Origin: Guptibacillus hwajinpoensis | GTDB taxonomy: Bacteria; Bacillota; Bacilli; Bacillales; Bacillaceae_O | NCBI GenBank assembly: GCA_016841765.1 | Contig: JAENYN010000029.1 | Coordinates: 1-59,021, forward strand | Reading direction: 5' to 3' | Length of the DNA: 59,021 nt | Notes under the pieces: generated by a model | Databases searched by the model: none | The model's input: only the letters and a program-made list of their open reading frames with translations | What the model was told of the DNA's origin: nothing | Made by a program: the position numbers and the translations under genes | Shown: positions 8,516 to 18,387 of the stretch, piece by piece | Layout: the number at the start of each line of letters is the position of its first letter | How positions within the stretch are numbered: the stretch's first letter is position 1

Positions 8516-8857
8516 TTACCACCAGACAATGAGCATTAAAGCGGCCACTGTCACTACGCCCATGAACAGGCCGGAAAAAATGAACAGTGTCGGGGCCTCA
8601 TGTCCTTTATGGTTCATATGCATAAAGTAGTAAAGCTGGAAGATGACCTGGACTCCCGCCAGCAGCAGGATGAAAGGCACGGCGAATGTAGCCGAAAATG
8701 CTTCAAAACCGACGACCAGGAATGCGATGATCGTAAAAAAGATCATCATCGTGAAAGTCACAAGCTGATATTTCATTTCCTGCTTTCGCTTCATCTTTTT
8801 GTAAGCAGCCATTTGGCTGCCGCCTTCCTGTGCAGTTGAATTCGTGTTAGACGCCAT
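8516..8857 (-). CDS. ctaF: Cytochrome c oxidase subunit IV (CtaF)
   Basis: A 113-residue subunit IVB of the caa3 oxidase. After a short charged N-terminus it has three transmembrane helices (MIFFTIIAFLVVGF, FAVPFILLLAGVQVIFQLYYF, FIFSGLFMGVVTVAALMLIV), with the conserved YYFMHMNHKGHE loop. It starts three bases after the ctaE stop and is the last gene of the ctaB-F unit. Confidence 0.95.
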   Translation of the reverse strand: MASNTNSTAQEGGSQMAAYKKMKRKQEMKYQLVTFTMMIFFTIIAFLVVGFEAFSATFAVPFILLLAGVQVIFQLYYFMHMNHKGHEAPTLFIFSGLFMGVVTVAALMLIVWW

Positions 8858-8860
8858 CCT

Positions 8861-9481
8861 TTATCCCACCTTTCCCATCAAGTAAACGACTGTAAAGATG
8901 AATACCCATACGACATCAATGAAGTGCCAATAAAGGCTTGCCACATAGAATTTCGGGGCAGTGTACAGGGATAATCCCCTCTTTGCGTTCCTCACCATGA
9001 GCGTTGTAATCCAGAGAACTCCGAAAAGAACGTGTCCGCCGTGGAAGCCGACCAGTGTATAAAATGCTGATCCGAACGCACTGCCCGTGTAAGTATGCCC
9101 TTCATGCACATACTCGAAGAATTCGAAAATTTCCAGCCCCAGGAACGAAAATCCAAGAACTACAGTGATGCCCAGCCAAAGCTGCATCTTTTTGAAATCA
9201 AAATTTTTCATGTGATACATCGCATATACGCTTGTCAAACTGCTCGTAAGCAGGATCATCGTCATTAAAAAGGTCATCGGCAGTTTGAACAGTTCTTCTG
9301 CCGGCGGGCCTGACATGTTCTGGCCTTTTAGTGCAAGATATGTCCCGAAAAGCGAGGCGAAGAGGACTGTCTCCCCGCCCAGGAAGAACCAGAAACCCAG
9401 AAATTTATTTTTGCCTTCAAGGGTGGCACGCTCGGGCTCTTCCGGAAAATTTTGTGCAGTCAATGTTTCCTCTGTTTGCAT
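8861..9481 (-). CDS. ctaE: Cytochrome c oxidase subunit III (CtaE)
   Basis: A 206-residue heme-copper oxidase subunit III with five transmembrane helices. The GFHGGHVLFG motif and the C-terminal LYWHFIDVVWVFIF signature are diagnostic. Its ATG overlaps the ctaD stop by one base (TAATG), implying translational coupling of subunits I and III. Confidence 0.96.
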   Translation of the reverse strand: MQTEETLTAQNFPEEPERATLEGKNKFLGFWFFLGGETVLFASLFGTYLALKGQNMSGPPAEELFKLPMTFLMTMILLTSSLTSVYAMYHMKNFDFKKMQLWLGITVVLGFSFLGLEIFEFFEYVHEGHTYTGSAFGSAFYTLVGFHGGHVLFGVLWITTLMVRNAKRGLSLYTAPKFYVASLYWHFIDVVWVFIFTVVYLMGKVG

Positions 9482-11346
9482 TACACCCTCGCCCCCTTAT
9501 CCGCTTTTTCTAAATCTTCTTTATGAATATGATAACCATGATCGTCCTTGATGGAACGGACGAACATCGAACCGAATGTAATCAAGAGACCGGCTATGGC
9601 AACGATCAGCCATGCCGAGTTTTCCACTCTGTACATGAATCCAAAGGATGCAATGAACAGGCCGAGCGACATCATAAACGGCAGGAATGAACCGTTCGGC
9701 ATATGGATATCATCAACCGGCTCTGCCGGCGAAATGCCTTCCTTGCCATCCATTTTTTCGATCCAAAGGGCATCCAAACCGCGCACAAGCGGAGTTTGTT
9801 TGAAGTTGTACTCTGGTGCAGGTGAAGAAATCGACCATTCCAGTGTTCTTGCATCCCACGGGTCGTTACCGGCTTTTTCACCGTTAATTGCCGTTTTCAC
9901 GACGTTATAAAGGAACAGGACTCCACCGATCGCCATCAGGAATGCGCCGATCGAACTGACAAAGTTTCCGGTTTCAAGCCCCTGTCCAGGAAGGAACTTC
10001 CAAATACGGCGCGGCATCCCCATCAAGCCAAGGAAGTGCTGGATAAAGAATGTCAAATGGAATCCGATAAAGAATACCCAGAAAGTCCATTTGCCGATCG
10101 TTTCATCAAGCATTTTGCCGAACATCTTAGGCCACCAGTAGGTGAGGCCGGCGAAAATACCAAATACGACACCACCGACTATGACATAGTGGAAGTGGGC
10201 AACGACAAAATAACTGTCATGGTACTGATAGTCCGCCGCTGCTGCTGCCAGCATGACACCTGTCATACCGCCGATTGTGAACGTCGGAATGAAAGCGAGA
10301 GACCACAGCATCGGCGTTGTGACACGGATAACGCCGCCCCACATCGTAAACAGCCAGTTGAAAATTTTAATCCCTGTCGGTACTGCGATTGCCATTGTTG
10401 CAACTGCGAATAGAGCATTGGCAACCGGACCCATACCTACAGTGAACATATGGTGAGCCCATACCATGAATCCAAGGAACCCGATCAGCACGGTTGCGAA
10501 TACCATTGCTGAATAACCGAAGAGCCGTTTCTTTGAGAATGTCGGAATGATTTCAGAGAATACGCCGAATGCCGGTAAGACAAGAATGTATACTTCCGGG
10601 TGTCCGAAGATCCAGAATAAGTGCTCCCAGATAATATGGTTTCCGCCTGCAGCCACATTGAAAAAGTTGGCTCCGAACATGCGGTCGAACATCAACAGGA
10701 ACAAACCGACTGTCAGTGCTGGGAAAGCGAACAAAATTAGAGCAGATGTTACGAATGTCGTCCAGGTAAATAGCGGCATGCGCATATATGTCATGCCAGG
10801 TGCCCTCATATTGATGATCGTAACAAGGAAGTTGATCCCTGCAATCAATGTCCCGGCACCTGAGATTTGCAGGCCAAGCACATAGAAATCGATGCCGTGG
10901 CCGGCTGACTGGTTTGAAAGCGGAGCATATGCCGTCCATCCGGCATCAGGGGCCCCTCCAAGGAACCAGCTGAGATTCAGCAGAACGCCGCCGAATACGA
11001 ACAGCCATAGGCCTAGTGAGTTCAAAAACGGAAATGCCACATCACGTGCGCCGATTTGCAGCGGCACAACGGCATTCATCAATGCGAAGATGAGCGGCAT
11101 GGCCGCTAGGAAAATCATTGTCGTACCGTGCATTGTTAAAATTTCATTGTAAAGCCCGGCACTGACAAAGTCATTGTCCGGAACAATCAGTTGAATACGG
11201 ATAAAAAGGGCTTCCAGTCCGCCGATTAGGAAAAAGAATCCTCCCCAGAGCAGATACATGATTGCGATCTTCTTATGGTCAACCGTTGTCAGGTAATCCC
11301 ACAGCGTCGCACCGAAGCCGCTTTTCTGAGCTGTTGCTGTACTCAC
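9481..11346 (-). CDS. ctaD: Cytochrome c oxidase subunit I (CtaD)
   Basis: The 621-residue catalytic subunit of the caa3 oxidase. It carries the low-spin heme and the heme a3-CuB centre and reduces oxygen to water at the cytoplasmic membrane. Visible signatures are TMHGTTMIF, FGHPEVYILVLPAFG (the histidine and tyrosine of the cross-linked CuB site), WAHHMFTVGMG, and the heme ligand region HDSYFVVAHFHYVIVGG. The length equals other Bacillus CtaD proteins, including the extra C-terminal helices. Lies between ctaC and ctaE. Confidence 0.97.
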   Translation of the reverse strand: MSTATAQKSGFGATLWDYLTTVDHKKIAIMYLLWGGFFFLIGGLEALFIRIQLIVPDNDFVSAGLYNEILTMHGTTMIFLAAMPLIFALMNAVVPLQIGARDVAFPFLNSLGLWLFVFGGVLLNLSWFLGGAPDAGWTAYAPLSNQSAGHGIDFYVLGLQISGAGTLIAGINFLVTIINMRAPGMTYMRMPLFTWTTFVTSALILFAFPALTVGLFLLMFDRMFGANFFNVAAGGNHIIWEHLFWIFGHPEVYILVLPAFGVFSEIIPTFSKKRLFGYSAMVFATVLIGFLGFMVWAHHMFTVGMGPVANALFAVATMAIAVPTGIKIFNWLFTMWGGVIRVTTPMLWSLAFIPTFTIGGMTGVMLAAAAADYQYHDSYFVVAHFHYVIVGGVVFGIFAGLTYWWPKMFGKMLDETIGKWTFWVFFIGFHLTFFIQHFLGLMGMPRRIWKFLPGQGLETGNFVSSIGAFLMAIGGVLFLYNVVKTAINGEKAGNDPWDARTLEWSISSPAPEYNFKQTPLVRGLDALWIEKMDGKEGISPAEPVDDIHMPNGSFLPFMMSLGLFIASFGFMYRVENSAWLIVAIAGLLITFGSMFVRSIKDDHGYHIHKEDLEKADKGARV

Positions 11347-11370
11347 GATTTTACCTCCCTGTCTTAATTA

Positions 11371-12408
11371 TTATTTGTTTTCTTCTGTGACCTTAAGCCC
11401 CATCAAATATTCAACAAGGGCATCCAGTTCTTTGTCGTCAAGTTTGTCATACTGGCCGGTCATCTTATTCCCCGGCTTTATTGTTTCAGGGTCTTTGAGC
11501 CACTTGCGGAGATTTTCTTCATCATGTTCAAGAATTCCCGCAATTCGTTCACGTTCCCCGAAGTTGGTCAGATTAGGTCCTAAGTTTCCGCCCTGATCCC
11601 CTACGGCATGGCATCCAACACAACTTTGCTGGAAGATTTCCTGGCCTGTTGCCGCTGTTTCAGATTGCGGTTTGGACGGGCCCTCTTTCATGTTGTCTGC
11701 CCAGGAATCAAATTTTTCCCGGCTTACGGCATGGACCTTGAAGTCCATCAAGGCATGGGAAGGACCGCAAAGCTCAGCACATTTTCCCTTATAAGTCCCT
11801 TCTTCTTTTGCATGAAGGGTCATCGTGTTGACATTGCCGTCACCCGGGTTGGTATCCATTTTCCCGCTTAGGGCAGGGACCCAGAATGAGTGCACGACAT
11901 CCTGTGATTTCAAGTTGATAACGACCTCTTCCCCGGTAGGTATGTAAAGATCTTGTGATGTCTTGATCCCGAGGTCCGGATAATCGAATTCCCACCAGTA
12001 TTGATAAGCAGTGACATCCACTGTAACTGTATTTTCCGTTTTTTTCTCGGTGTCCGCCAGTTTGAACGTATAGGCCACTGTCGGCACGGCCAGAATCAAA
12101 AGCAATAAGATCGGTATGACTGTCCAAATCATTTCCAGTGTGTGATTTCCTTCAATCTGTTTTGGAATTTTGCTCTCATCGCCTTTTTTAGCTCTGTATT
12201 TAATAATGACGAATGTATAAATCACCATTACAACCAGGAACACACCGGCCATGATTGCCACACTAATAAGCATAAGGTCGTACTGCATTTCTGCTCCTAC
12301 ACCTTTTGGCTGCAAAGCAGAAAGGTACGGATCGCCACATCCTGCAAGTAGTAGCGCCAGCATGCCGAAAACGGCAAACAGGCGCCATTTCTGATGCCAT
12401 CGTTTCAT
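11371..12408 (-). CDS. ctaC: Cytochrome c oxidase subunit II with fused cytochrome c (CtaC)
   Basis: A 345-residue lipoprotein subunit. The lipobox LLLAGC places the lipid on Cys24. Two transmembrane helices (about 42-70 and 92-115) lead into the cupredoxin domain, with the CuA ligands in VVHSFWVP and CAELCGPSHALM. A C-terminal cytochrome c domain follows, with the heme site CVGCH and the methionine ligand in GNKMTG. This fusion defines the caa3 class. It transfers electrons from cytochrome c to subunit I. Confidence 0.97.
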   Translation of the reverse strand: MKRWHQKWRLFAVFGMLALLLAGCGDPYLSALQPKGVGAEMQYDLMLISVAIMAGVFLVVMVIYTFVIIKYRAKKGDESKIPKQIEGNHTLEMIWTVIPILLLLILAVPTVAYTFKLADTEKKTENTVTVDVTAYQYWWEFDYPDLGIKTSQDLYIPTGEEVVINLKSQDVVHSFWVPALSGKMDTNPGDGNVNTMTLHAKEEGTYKGKCAELCGPSHALMDFKVHAVSREKFDSWADNMKEGPSKPQSETAATGQEIFQQSCVGCHAVGDQGGNLGPNLTNFGERERIAGILEHDEENLRKWLKDPETIKPGNKMTGQYDKLDDKELDALVEYLMGLKVTEENK

Positions 12409-12481
12409 AAGTTCTTTAAACCCCTCTTTCCTAATTGATTGTCTGCCAAAAAATATATATGAATATTTAGGACATCCCCAA

Positions 12482-13420
12482 TTAAAACATGGTCACAACA
12501 ACCATGGATACGAACAGAATAGTCAAATAGTTCAAAGAATAAACAAACATGAGTGTCGCCCACTTCACTTCATCTTTCATGAAGAATCCGTAAATACCCA
12601 GTGCAAGCCAGCCAAAACCGAGAAGGGCTGCAATCGTCAGGTAAACCATCCCAAGGGAATAAAGATAAAAAGGGACAGGCAGAAGACAGGCAACATAAAC
12701 GACAATCTGCCTCTTGGTGATCTGGAAACCATGGATGACAGGCAGCATCGGTATCCCCGCCGCCCGGTACTCATCAACCCTCCTCATCGCAAGGGCCAGA
12801 AAGTGCGGCGGCTGCCACAGGAACATGATGAAAAACAGGATCCATGCAACAGGATGCAGGGACGGATCAATTGCCGCCCATCCAATCAGCGGCGGAACCG
12901 CTCCGGAAATGCTTCCGACAATCGTGTTCAGCGTGTATTTCCGTTTAGACCACATTGTGTACAGCACTACATATGAAAATAAACCGATCAGGCCCAGCAC
13001 AGCGGCTTCTGGTTCAGCCGCAGCAAGGACTGCGGTGCCTAACAGAGATAAGGCGACACCGATGAGCAGCACCCGCTGGGAATCCATCGTCCCTGTAACG
13101 GTCGGCCTTTCTTTTGTCCTTTCCATCAACGGGTCAATATCACGGTCAATGAAGTTATTCAGTGTGGCACTCCCCGCGATGATGAGTGCAGTGCCGATTA
13201 ATGCGATGGCAACTGTAAAAATATTGTCAATGAAGCTTTGGCCTGTAAAGTACAGGGCGAGCCAGATTCCTGTGAATGTTGTGATCAAATTGGAATTGAT
13301 GATGCCGATTTTGATCAACGCAAGAAAATCTTGCCAGGAGGCTGACAAGTTCACCCGCTGTTTGAGATCTGTACTTTCCAATACAGGGCCGGAGCGGGCT
13401 GCAGCCCGTGAGTTCTCCAT
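12482..13420 (-). CDS. ctaB: Protoheme IX farnesyltransferase (heme O synthase, CtaB)
   Basis: A 312-residue UbiA-family prenyltransferase that adds a farnesyl group to heme B to give heme O. The first Asp-rich motif is [19 protein letters not shown], and the second conserved loop is [20 protein letters not shown]. About eight to nine transmembrane helices are visible. The ATG has AAAGGAGG upstream. It heads the ctaBCDEF operon and is divergent from ctaA, which uses its product. Confidence 0.96.
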   Translation of the reverse strand: MENSRAAARSGPVLESTDLKQRVNLSASWQDFLALIKIGIINSNLITTFTGIWLALYFTGQSFIDNIFTVAIALIGTALIIAGSATLNNFIDRDIDPLMERTKERPTVTGTMDSQRVLLIGVALSLLGTAVLAAAEPEAAVLGLIGLFSYVVLYTMWSKRKYTLNTIVGSISGAVPPLIGWAAIDPSLHPVAWILFFIMFLWQPPHFLALAMRRVDEYRAAGIPMLPVIHGFQITKRQIVVYVACLLPVPFYLYSLGMVYLTIAALLGFGWLALGIYGFFMKDEVKWATLMFVYSLNYLTILFVSMVVVTMF

Positions 13421-13557
13421 TCCATTTCCTCCTTTATCCGAATATACCCGGTAACCGTTTCCATTAACACAGCGAAACTATTATTCCGGAAAACTTTTCG
13501 TTTTCTTTCCGTCTTTTATTCATTTAAACATAGGAAAAGAATTTTTCGTGAAAAATG

Positions 13558-13596
13558 TGTGAACGTTTTGTTACAATTTCATATTTACACTATAAT
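13558..13596 (+). promoter_or_regulatory. Likely ctaA promoter with overlapping cre-like site
   Basis: TTGTTA (13568-13573) and TATAAT (13591-13596) have a 17-base spacer. TGTGAACGTTTTGT at 13558-13571 matches the CcpA cre consensus TGWAARCGYTWNCW at 12 of 14 positions and overlaps the -35. The -10 lies in a 12-bp palindrome CTATAATTATAG. The predicted leader to ctaA is about 240 bases. The rest of the ctaA/ctaB gap is very AT-rich without a gene. Confidence 0.5.
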
Positions 13597-13843
13597 TATA
13601 GCATTAATAGAGAATAAATCACCAATAAAAACCTTTCTTCAAAAAGAATCTTTTCCCTTTTTATTTCTAGCAGACTCAGCCCCAACTTTCAACCTTTTTT
13701 ACTATAAGCATGATAATAATTATGAAATAATAATTTTAAATATTTGTTCTTATCAAGTATTTCCTCATTCCCTTTGTGTTTTTTACAAAAATTTTATATG
13801 ATGAGTAAGAATGGCTACATGGTATATCAGGAAGGTGAATAAA

Positions 13844-14773
13844 TTGCAGCGTGCATTAAAAATATTTTCAGTGCTAACATCCATTTCAATGCTTTTCGTT
13901 CTGCTGGGCGGTGCCCTTGTAACAAAAACCGGATCAGGTGCCGGATGCGGGGACTCCTGGCCTCTCTGCAACGGAGAACTCGTTCCCAGTAATATCACAT
14001 TTGAGCTTGTCATCGAGTTAAGCCATCGCCTCGTGTCGGGGGCGGCGGGAATCATGGTCACCATCCTGGCGGTCTGGGCCTGGAAAGCAATTGGACATGT
14101 CAAAGAAACGAAGCCTCTGGTCCTGTTAGCTGTCTTTTTTCTGTTCTTACAGGCCCTCATCGGGGCAGCGGCGGTCATGTGGGGCCAGTCGGCGCTAGTG
14201 CTTGCGCTTCACTTTGGCATTTCGCTCATATCCTTTGCAGCCGTATTGCTGCTTACCCTGCTCATTTTCGAAGTCGATAGGAAGTTCCGAGCGGATAAAA
14301 TTTTTATTGACAGTAAGATGCGCAAACATATCTTCAGTGTCACCATTTATATGTATCTTGTCATATATACAGGTGCCCTTGTCAGGCATAAAGCCGCAAG
14401 CCTCGCCTGCATGGGGTGGCCGTTGTGCGGGAGCGGGGGATCCCTTTTGCCGCAGCATTCCGGCCAATGGATCCATATGGGCCACAGGGCAGCCGCCGGC
14501 ATTCTCGTCATCTGGATCGGAATGATGGCCTGGTATGCATTCCGACGCTACAGGGATGTGAAAGTGATTTACTATGGCTGGCTTATATCATTTGCTTTGA
14601 TTTTAATGCAGGCAACAAGCGGCGCTTTCATTGTATTCAGCAAATTAAACCTGGGGATCGCCCTTATTCATGCCCTTATCATCGCCTGCCTGTTCGGCGT
14701 GCTTTCCTACCTCGTCATGCTGGCGATCAGGAGCAGGAAATCGGAAAAGAGGAAAAACTCAAAAGCGGCCTAA
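13844..14773 (+). CDS. ctaA: Heme A synthase (CtaA)
   Basis: A 309-residue eight-helix membrane enzyme that oxidises heme O to heme A for the caa3 oxidase. The cysteine pair of the first extracytoplasmic loop is in GCGDSWPLC and a second pair in CMGWPLC. The four heme-ligand histidines lie in [24 protein letters not shown] and LIHALI. The start is a TTG at 13844 with AGGAAGGTGA upstream, matching the family N-terminus; the upstream in-frame ATG at 13811 has no ribosome site. Confidence 0.95.
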   Translation: MQRALKIFSVLTSISMLFVLLGGALVTKTGSGAGCGDSWPLCNGELVPSNITFELVIELSHRLVSGAAGIMVTILAVWAWKAIGHVKETKPLVLLAVFFLFLQALIGAAAVMWGQSALVLALHFGISLISFAAVLLLTLLIFEVDRKFRADKIFIDSKMRKHIFSVTIYMYLVIYTGALVRHKAASLACMGWPLCGSGGSLLPQHSGQWIHMGHRAAAGILVIWIGMMAWYAFRRYRDVKVIYYGWLISFALILMQATSGAFIVFSKLNLGIALIHALIIACLFGVLSYLVMLAIRSRKSEKRKNSKAA

Positions 14774-14781
14774 AGAACGTG

Positions 14782-14817
14782 AAGCCCAATTCCAGAAATG
14801 GAAGCGGGCTTTTTTTC
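14782..14817 (+). terminator. Terminator after ctaA
   Basis: Stem AAGCCC...GGGCTT with an inner TTCC/GGAA pair, then seven T. Confidence 0.8.
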
Positions 14818-14821
14818 TAAT

Positions 14822-14868
14822 AAAAAACGGATGGACCTCCGCCATATGGAGATCCATCCGTTTTTTTT
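14822..14868. terminator. Bidirectional terminator between ctaA and pycA
   Basis: Stem ACGGATGGA / TCCATCCGT extended by CTCC/GGAG, with A-run before and T-run after. It serves the convergent pycA and backs up the ctaA terminator. Confidence 0.9.
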
Positions 14869-17800
14869 ATTCCATTTCGATCAGCAGGTCCTGTGCCTGT
14901 ATAGCTTCACCATCTTTCACGAATACATCTTTCACCTTTCCGGCGAAAGGGGCCTGTACCGTCGTTTCCATTTTCATGGCTTCAGTTATCATGAGATGAT
15001 CGCCTTTTTGGACTGTTTCGCCCTTTTCCACCAGTACTTTGATAACTGTGCCCGGCATGGAAGCACCGATATGGTTCTGATTGCCGCGGTCCGCTTTCGG
15101 CCGTGCTGTAACAGCCGTTTTGACCGACTCGTCTTTCACGACGACTTCCCTTGGCTGCCCATTCAATTCAAAATAAACTGTGCGGGTGCCATCAAGCTGC
15201 GCTTCTCCGATTGAAATCAATTTGACGATAAGCGTCTTACCCTGCTCAATTTCCACATTGATTTCTTCGCCGAGGCGCATACCATAGAAGAATGTCGGTG
15301 TGTCAAGGACTGACATGTCGCCATATTGCTCGTAAAACGTTTCATAATCCATGAACACTTTCGGATAAAGAGCATGTGAGAGTAGGTCGAAGCTCGTAAC
15401 CGGCCTGTCCAGTTTATGATAAAGCATTTCTTTTAAGTCATCAAAATCAACCGGTTCAAGCTTTTCACCGGGCCTTCCTTCCAGCGGCGTTCTCCCTTTC
15501 AGGATGATTTGCTGGAGTTCACGCGGGAAACCTTCATAAGGCTTGCCGAGATATCCCTGAAAAAATTCCACCACTGAATCCGGAAAATCAAGGCTGTCCC
15601 CTTTTTCATATACATCATCTTCCGTTAGATTGTTTTGCACCATGTAGAGGGCCATATCTCCGACAACTTTGGAGGAAGGAGTGACTTTGACGATATCACC
15701 GAACATATCATTCACCCGGCGGTACATTTGTTTCACTTCATCCCAGCGGCCCTGCAAGCCGACAGCCTTTGCCTGCTGCTGAAGGTTGCTGTATTGGCCC
15801 CCCGGCATTTCATGGAAATACACTTCGGTATTCGGAGCATCCATGCCGCTTTCAAAATCACTGTAATAATCGCGGACGTCTTCCCAGTAATGGGAGAGCG
15901 ATTCCAGTGCGTTAACATCAACCTGCGGCTGCCTTTTATGATGCTGCAGTGCATAATACAATGAATTTGCACTCGGCTGGGAATTCAGGCCGGCCATCGA
16001 ACTCATTGCAGTGTCGAGGATATCCACTCCTGCATCAACAGCCCTCGCATACATGTAAATTCCGTTTCCGCTCGTATCGTGGGTGTGCAAATGGATCGGA
16101 ATATCAACTGTCTCCTTTAACTCGGAAATGAGCCTGTATGCTGCTTCCGGTTTCAGCAGCCCGGCCATATCTTTGATGCCAAGAATATGGGCACCCGAAT
16201 TTTCCAGTTCTTTAGCCATGTTTTTATAATAATCAGTATCGTACTTCCGGCGGGAAGGATCCATAATATCTCCTGTGTAGCAAATGGCGGCTTCCGCTAT
16301 TTTACCCGTTTCCCTTACAGCATCGATGGCAAGTGTCATACCTTTCACCCAGTTCAAACTGTCGAAAATCCGGAATACATCAATGCCGGCGTATGCTGAT
16401 TTTTCAACAAACATTTTGATCAGGTTATCCGGATAATTTGTATACCCGACAGCATTTGATGCTCTCAACAGCATTTGGAACAAGACGTTCGGCGCCTTTT
16501 GCCGCATGGAAAGCAGCCTGTCCCATGGGCTTTCTTTCAGAAAACGGTAGCTGACATCGTATGTCGCCCCTCCCCACATTTCCATGGAAAACAGGTTCGG
16601 GACCATTTTCGCTGTCGGTTCTGCCGCTTTTAACAGGTCATATGTCCTCATCCTTGTCGCAAGCAGAGACTGGTGGGCATCCCGGAAGGTCGTATCGGTA
16701 AGGAGCACTTCATTCTGTTCTCGCACCCAGGATGCCAGGCCTTCAGCACCGCGCTCATCAAGGATTTGTTTCGTACCGGACGGGAAATCTTCAGACCGCT
16801 TGTAAGTAGGGATGCGGGGCTTGCTGAATAGCGGTTTCTTTTTATTCTCGGCTCCGTCAAATCCATTTACCGTCGTATTGCCGATATATGAAAGCATCTT
16901 CGTACCCCTGTCTTTCCGTTTCGGGAATACAAAGAGTTCCGGGGTGGTGTCCACAAATGAGGTATTATATTCTCCGCTCAAGAACTGGTCATGTTTTATG
17001 ACATTTTCAAGAAAAGGAATGTTTGTTTTGACGCCTCTAATTCTAAATTCTTTTAAGTTTCTGACCATTTTGCTTGCAGCATGCTCAAATGTCAACGCCC
17101 ACGTTGAAACTTTAACCAACAGGGAGTCATAATGGGGTGTGATGACTGCACCCTGATAGGCATTTCCGGCGTCAAGCCTTACTCCGAAGCCGCCACCGCT
17201 CCGATAAGCCATAATTTTTCCTGTATCCGGCATAAAATTATTGGTGGGATCCTCTGTGGTCACCCGCGATTGAATCGCAAAACCCCTTATTTCAACCTCA
17301 GATTGATGCGGAACGCCGACTTTGCCGCTATGGAGGGCATGGCCTTCAGCGATGAGAATTTGCGACTGTACGATATCAACCCCGGTTATCATTTCGGTGA
17401 TTGTATGTTCAACCTGCACGCGGGGATTCACTTCAATAAAATAAAAGGATCCATCTTCGGTGACGAGATACTCTACAGTGCCGGCATTGATGTAGTCCAC
17501 ACTTTTCATCAACTGGACCGCCGAGTCGCATATTTTTTCCCTGGTTTCATCGCCTAGCGACTTGCTCGGTGCGACTTCAACAAGCTTTTGATGACGGCGC
17601 TGGACTGAACAATCCCTCTCGTAAAGGTGGACGATATTGCCGTCACGGTCCCCCAGGATCTGCACTTCAATATGCTTTGGTTTCTCCACAAATTTTTCAA
17701 CGTATACTTCATCGTTTCCGAATGCGGCTTTCGCCTCCGAGCGGGCCCTGTCGTATGATTCCGAAAGTGCCGCTTCACTGCGCACAATCCGCATGCCCCG

Positions 17801-18322
17801 GCCGCCGCCGCCCAGGGCAGCTTTGATAATGATCGGATAACCGTGATCCCGGCCGAATGATCTTACTTCCTCAAGGGATGACACTGGTCCGTCTGTGCCC
17901 GGGATTACCGGAAGACCGGCTTTAATCGCCTGTTGCCGGGCTTTCACTTTATCTCCGAAAACGTCAAGGTGAGCTGTTTTGGGACCGATAAAAATGATTC
18001 CCTCTTCATCACACCGCCTTGCGAAATGAATATTCTCGGAAAGGAAGCCGTACCCTGGATGGATGGCATCCACATCATTGGCTTTTGCCGTTTCGATGAT
18101 GCTTTCAATATCCAGGTAAGCATCAATCGGCTTTTTCCCCTCTCCGATCAAATAAGCCTCATCTGCCTTATAGCGATGATATGAACCGTTATCTTCATTT
18201 GAGTATACGGCAACCGTCCGGATTCCAAGCTCAGTGCAAGCCCTAAAGACACGGATGGCAATTTCGCCGCGATTTGCGACAAGCACTTTTTTGATTTGCA
18301 TTTCATTTTCTATTTTGCCCAT
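14867..18322 (-). CDS. pycA: Pyruvate carboxylase
   Basis: A 1151-residue biotin enzyme converting pyruvate, bicarbonate and ATP to oxaloacetate, the anaplerotic feed of the TCA cycle. Domain order: biotin carboxylase (about 10-460; VLVANRGEIAIRVFRACTEL, ATP loop GGGGRGMR, EVNPRVQVEH), carboxyltransferase (about 530-800; LLTDTTFRDAHQSLLATR, HLHTHDTSGNG), a PYC/OADA linker domain, and the biotinyl domain with EAMKMETT near the C-terminus. The ATG at 18322 has AAGGAGGAAC upstream; the frame extends nine codons further without support. It is the next gene after ftsW in the same direction, the same arrangement as in B. subtilis. Confidence 0.97.
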   Translation of the reverse strand: MGKIENEMQIKKVLVANRGEIAIRVFRACTELGIRTVAVYSNEDNGSYHRYKADEAYLIGEGKKPIDAYLDIESIIETAKANDVDAIHPGYGFLSENIHFARRCDEEGIIFIGPKTAHLDVFGDKVKARQQAIKAGLPVIPGTDGPVSSLEEVRSFGRDHGYPIIIKAALGGGGRGMRIVRSEAALSESYDRARSEAKAAFGNDEVYVEKFVEKPKHIEVQILGDRDGNIVHLYERDCSVQRRHQKLVEVAPSKSLGDETREKICDSAVQLMKSVDYINAGTVEYLVTEDGSFYFIEVNPRVQVEHTITEMITGVDIVQSQILIAEGHALHSGKVGVPHQSEVEIRGFAIQSRVTTEDPTNNFMPDTGKIMAYRSGGGFGVRLDAGNAYQGAVITPHYDSLLVKVSTWALTFEHAASKMVRNLKEFRIRGVKTNIPFLENVIKHDQFLSGEYNTSFVDTTPELFVFPKRKDRGTKMLSYIGNTTVNGFDGAENKKKPLFSKPRIPTYKRSEDFPSGTKQILDERGAEGLASWVREQNEVLLTDTTFRDAHQSLLATRMRTYDLLKAAEPTAKMVPNLFSMEMWGGATYDVSYRFLKESPWDRLLSMRQKAPNVLFQMLLRASNAVGYTNYPDNLIKMFVEKSAYAGIDVFRIFDSLNWVKGMTLAIDAVRETGKIAEAAICYTGDIMDPSRRKYDTDYYKNMAKELENSGAHILGIKDMAGLLKPEAAYRLISELKETVDIPIHLHTHDTSGNGIYMYARAVDAGVDILDTAMSSMAGLNSQPSANSLYYALQHHKRQPQVDVNALESLSHYWEDVRDYYSDFESGMDAPNTEVYFHEMPGGQYSNLQQQAKAVGLQGRWDEVKQMYRRVNDMFGDIVKVTPSSKVVGDMALYMVQNNLTEDDVYEKGDSLDFPDSVVEFFQGYLGKPYEGFPRELQQIILKGRTPLEGRPGEKLEPVDFDDLKEMLYHKLDRPVTSFDLLSHALYPKVFMDYETFYEQYGDMSVLDTPTFFYGMRLGEEINVEIEQGKTLIVKLISIGEAQLDGTRTVYFELNGQPREVVVKDESVKTAVTARPKADRGNQNHIGASMPGTVIKVLVEKGETVQKGDHLMITEAMKMETTVQAPFAGKVKDVFVKDGEAIQAQDLLIEME

Positions 18323-18387
18323 TATGTTCCTCCTTGTTCGTTGAATCATTGATTTGCAGATATATTGGAAAGTTAGCTAGTAACTTT

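Noticed and set aside
13559-13801. 80-codon plus-strand frame between ctaB and ctaA
   Set aside because: Very AT-rich, no ribosome site, lies over the ctaA promoter.
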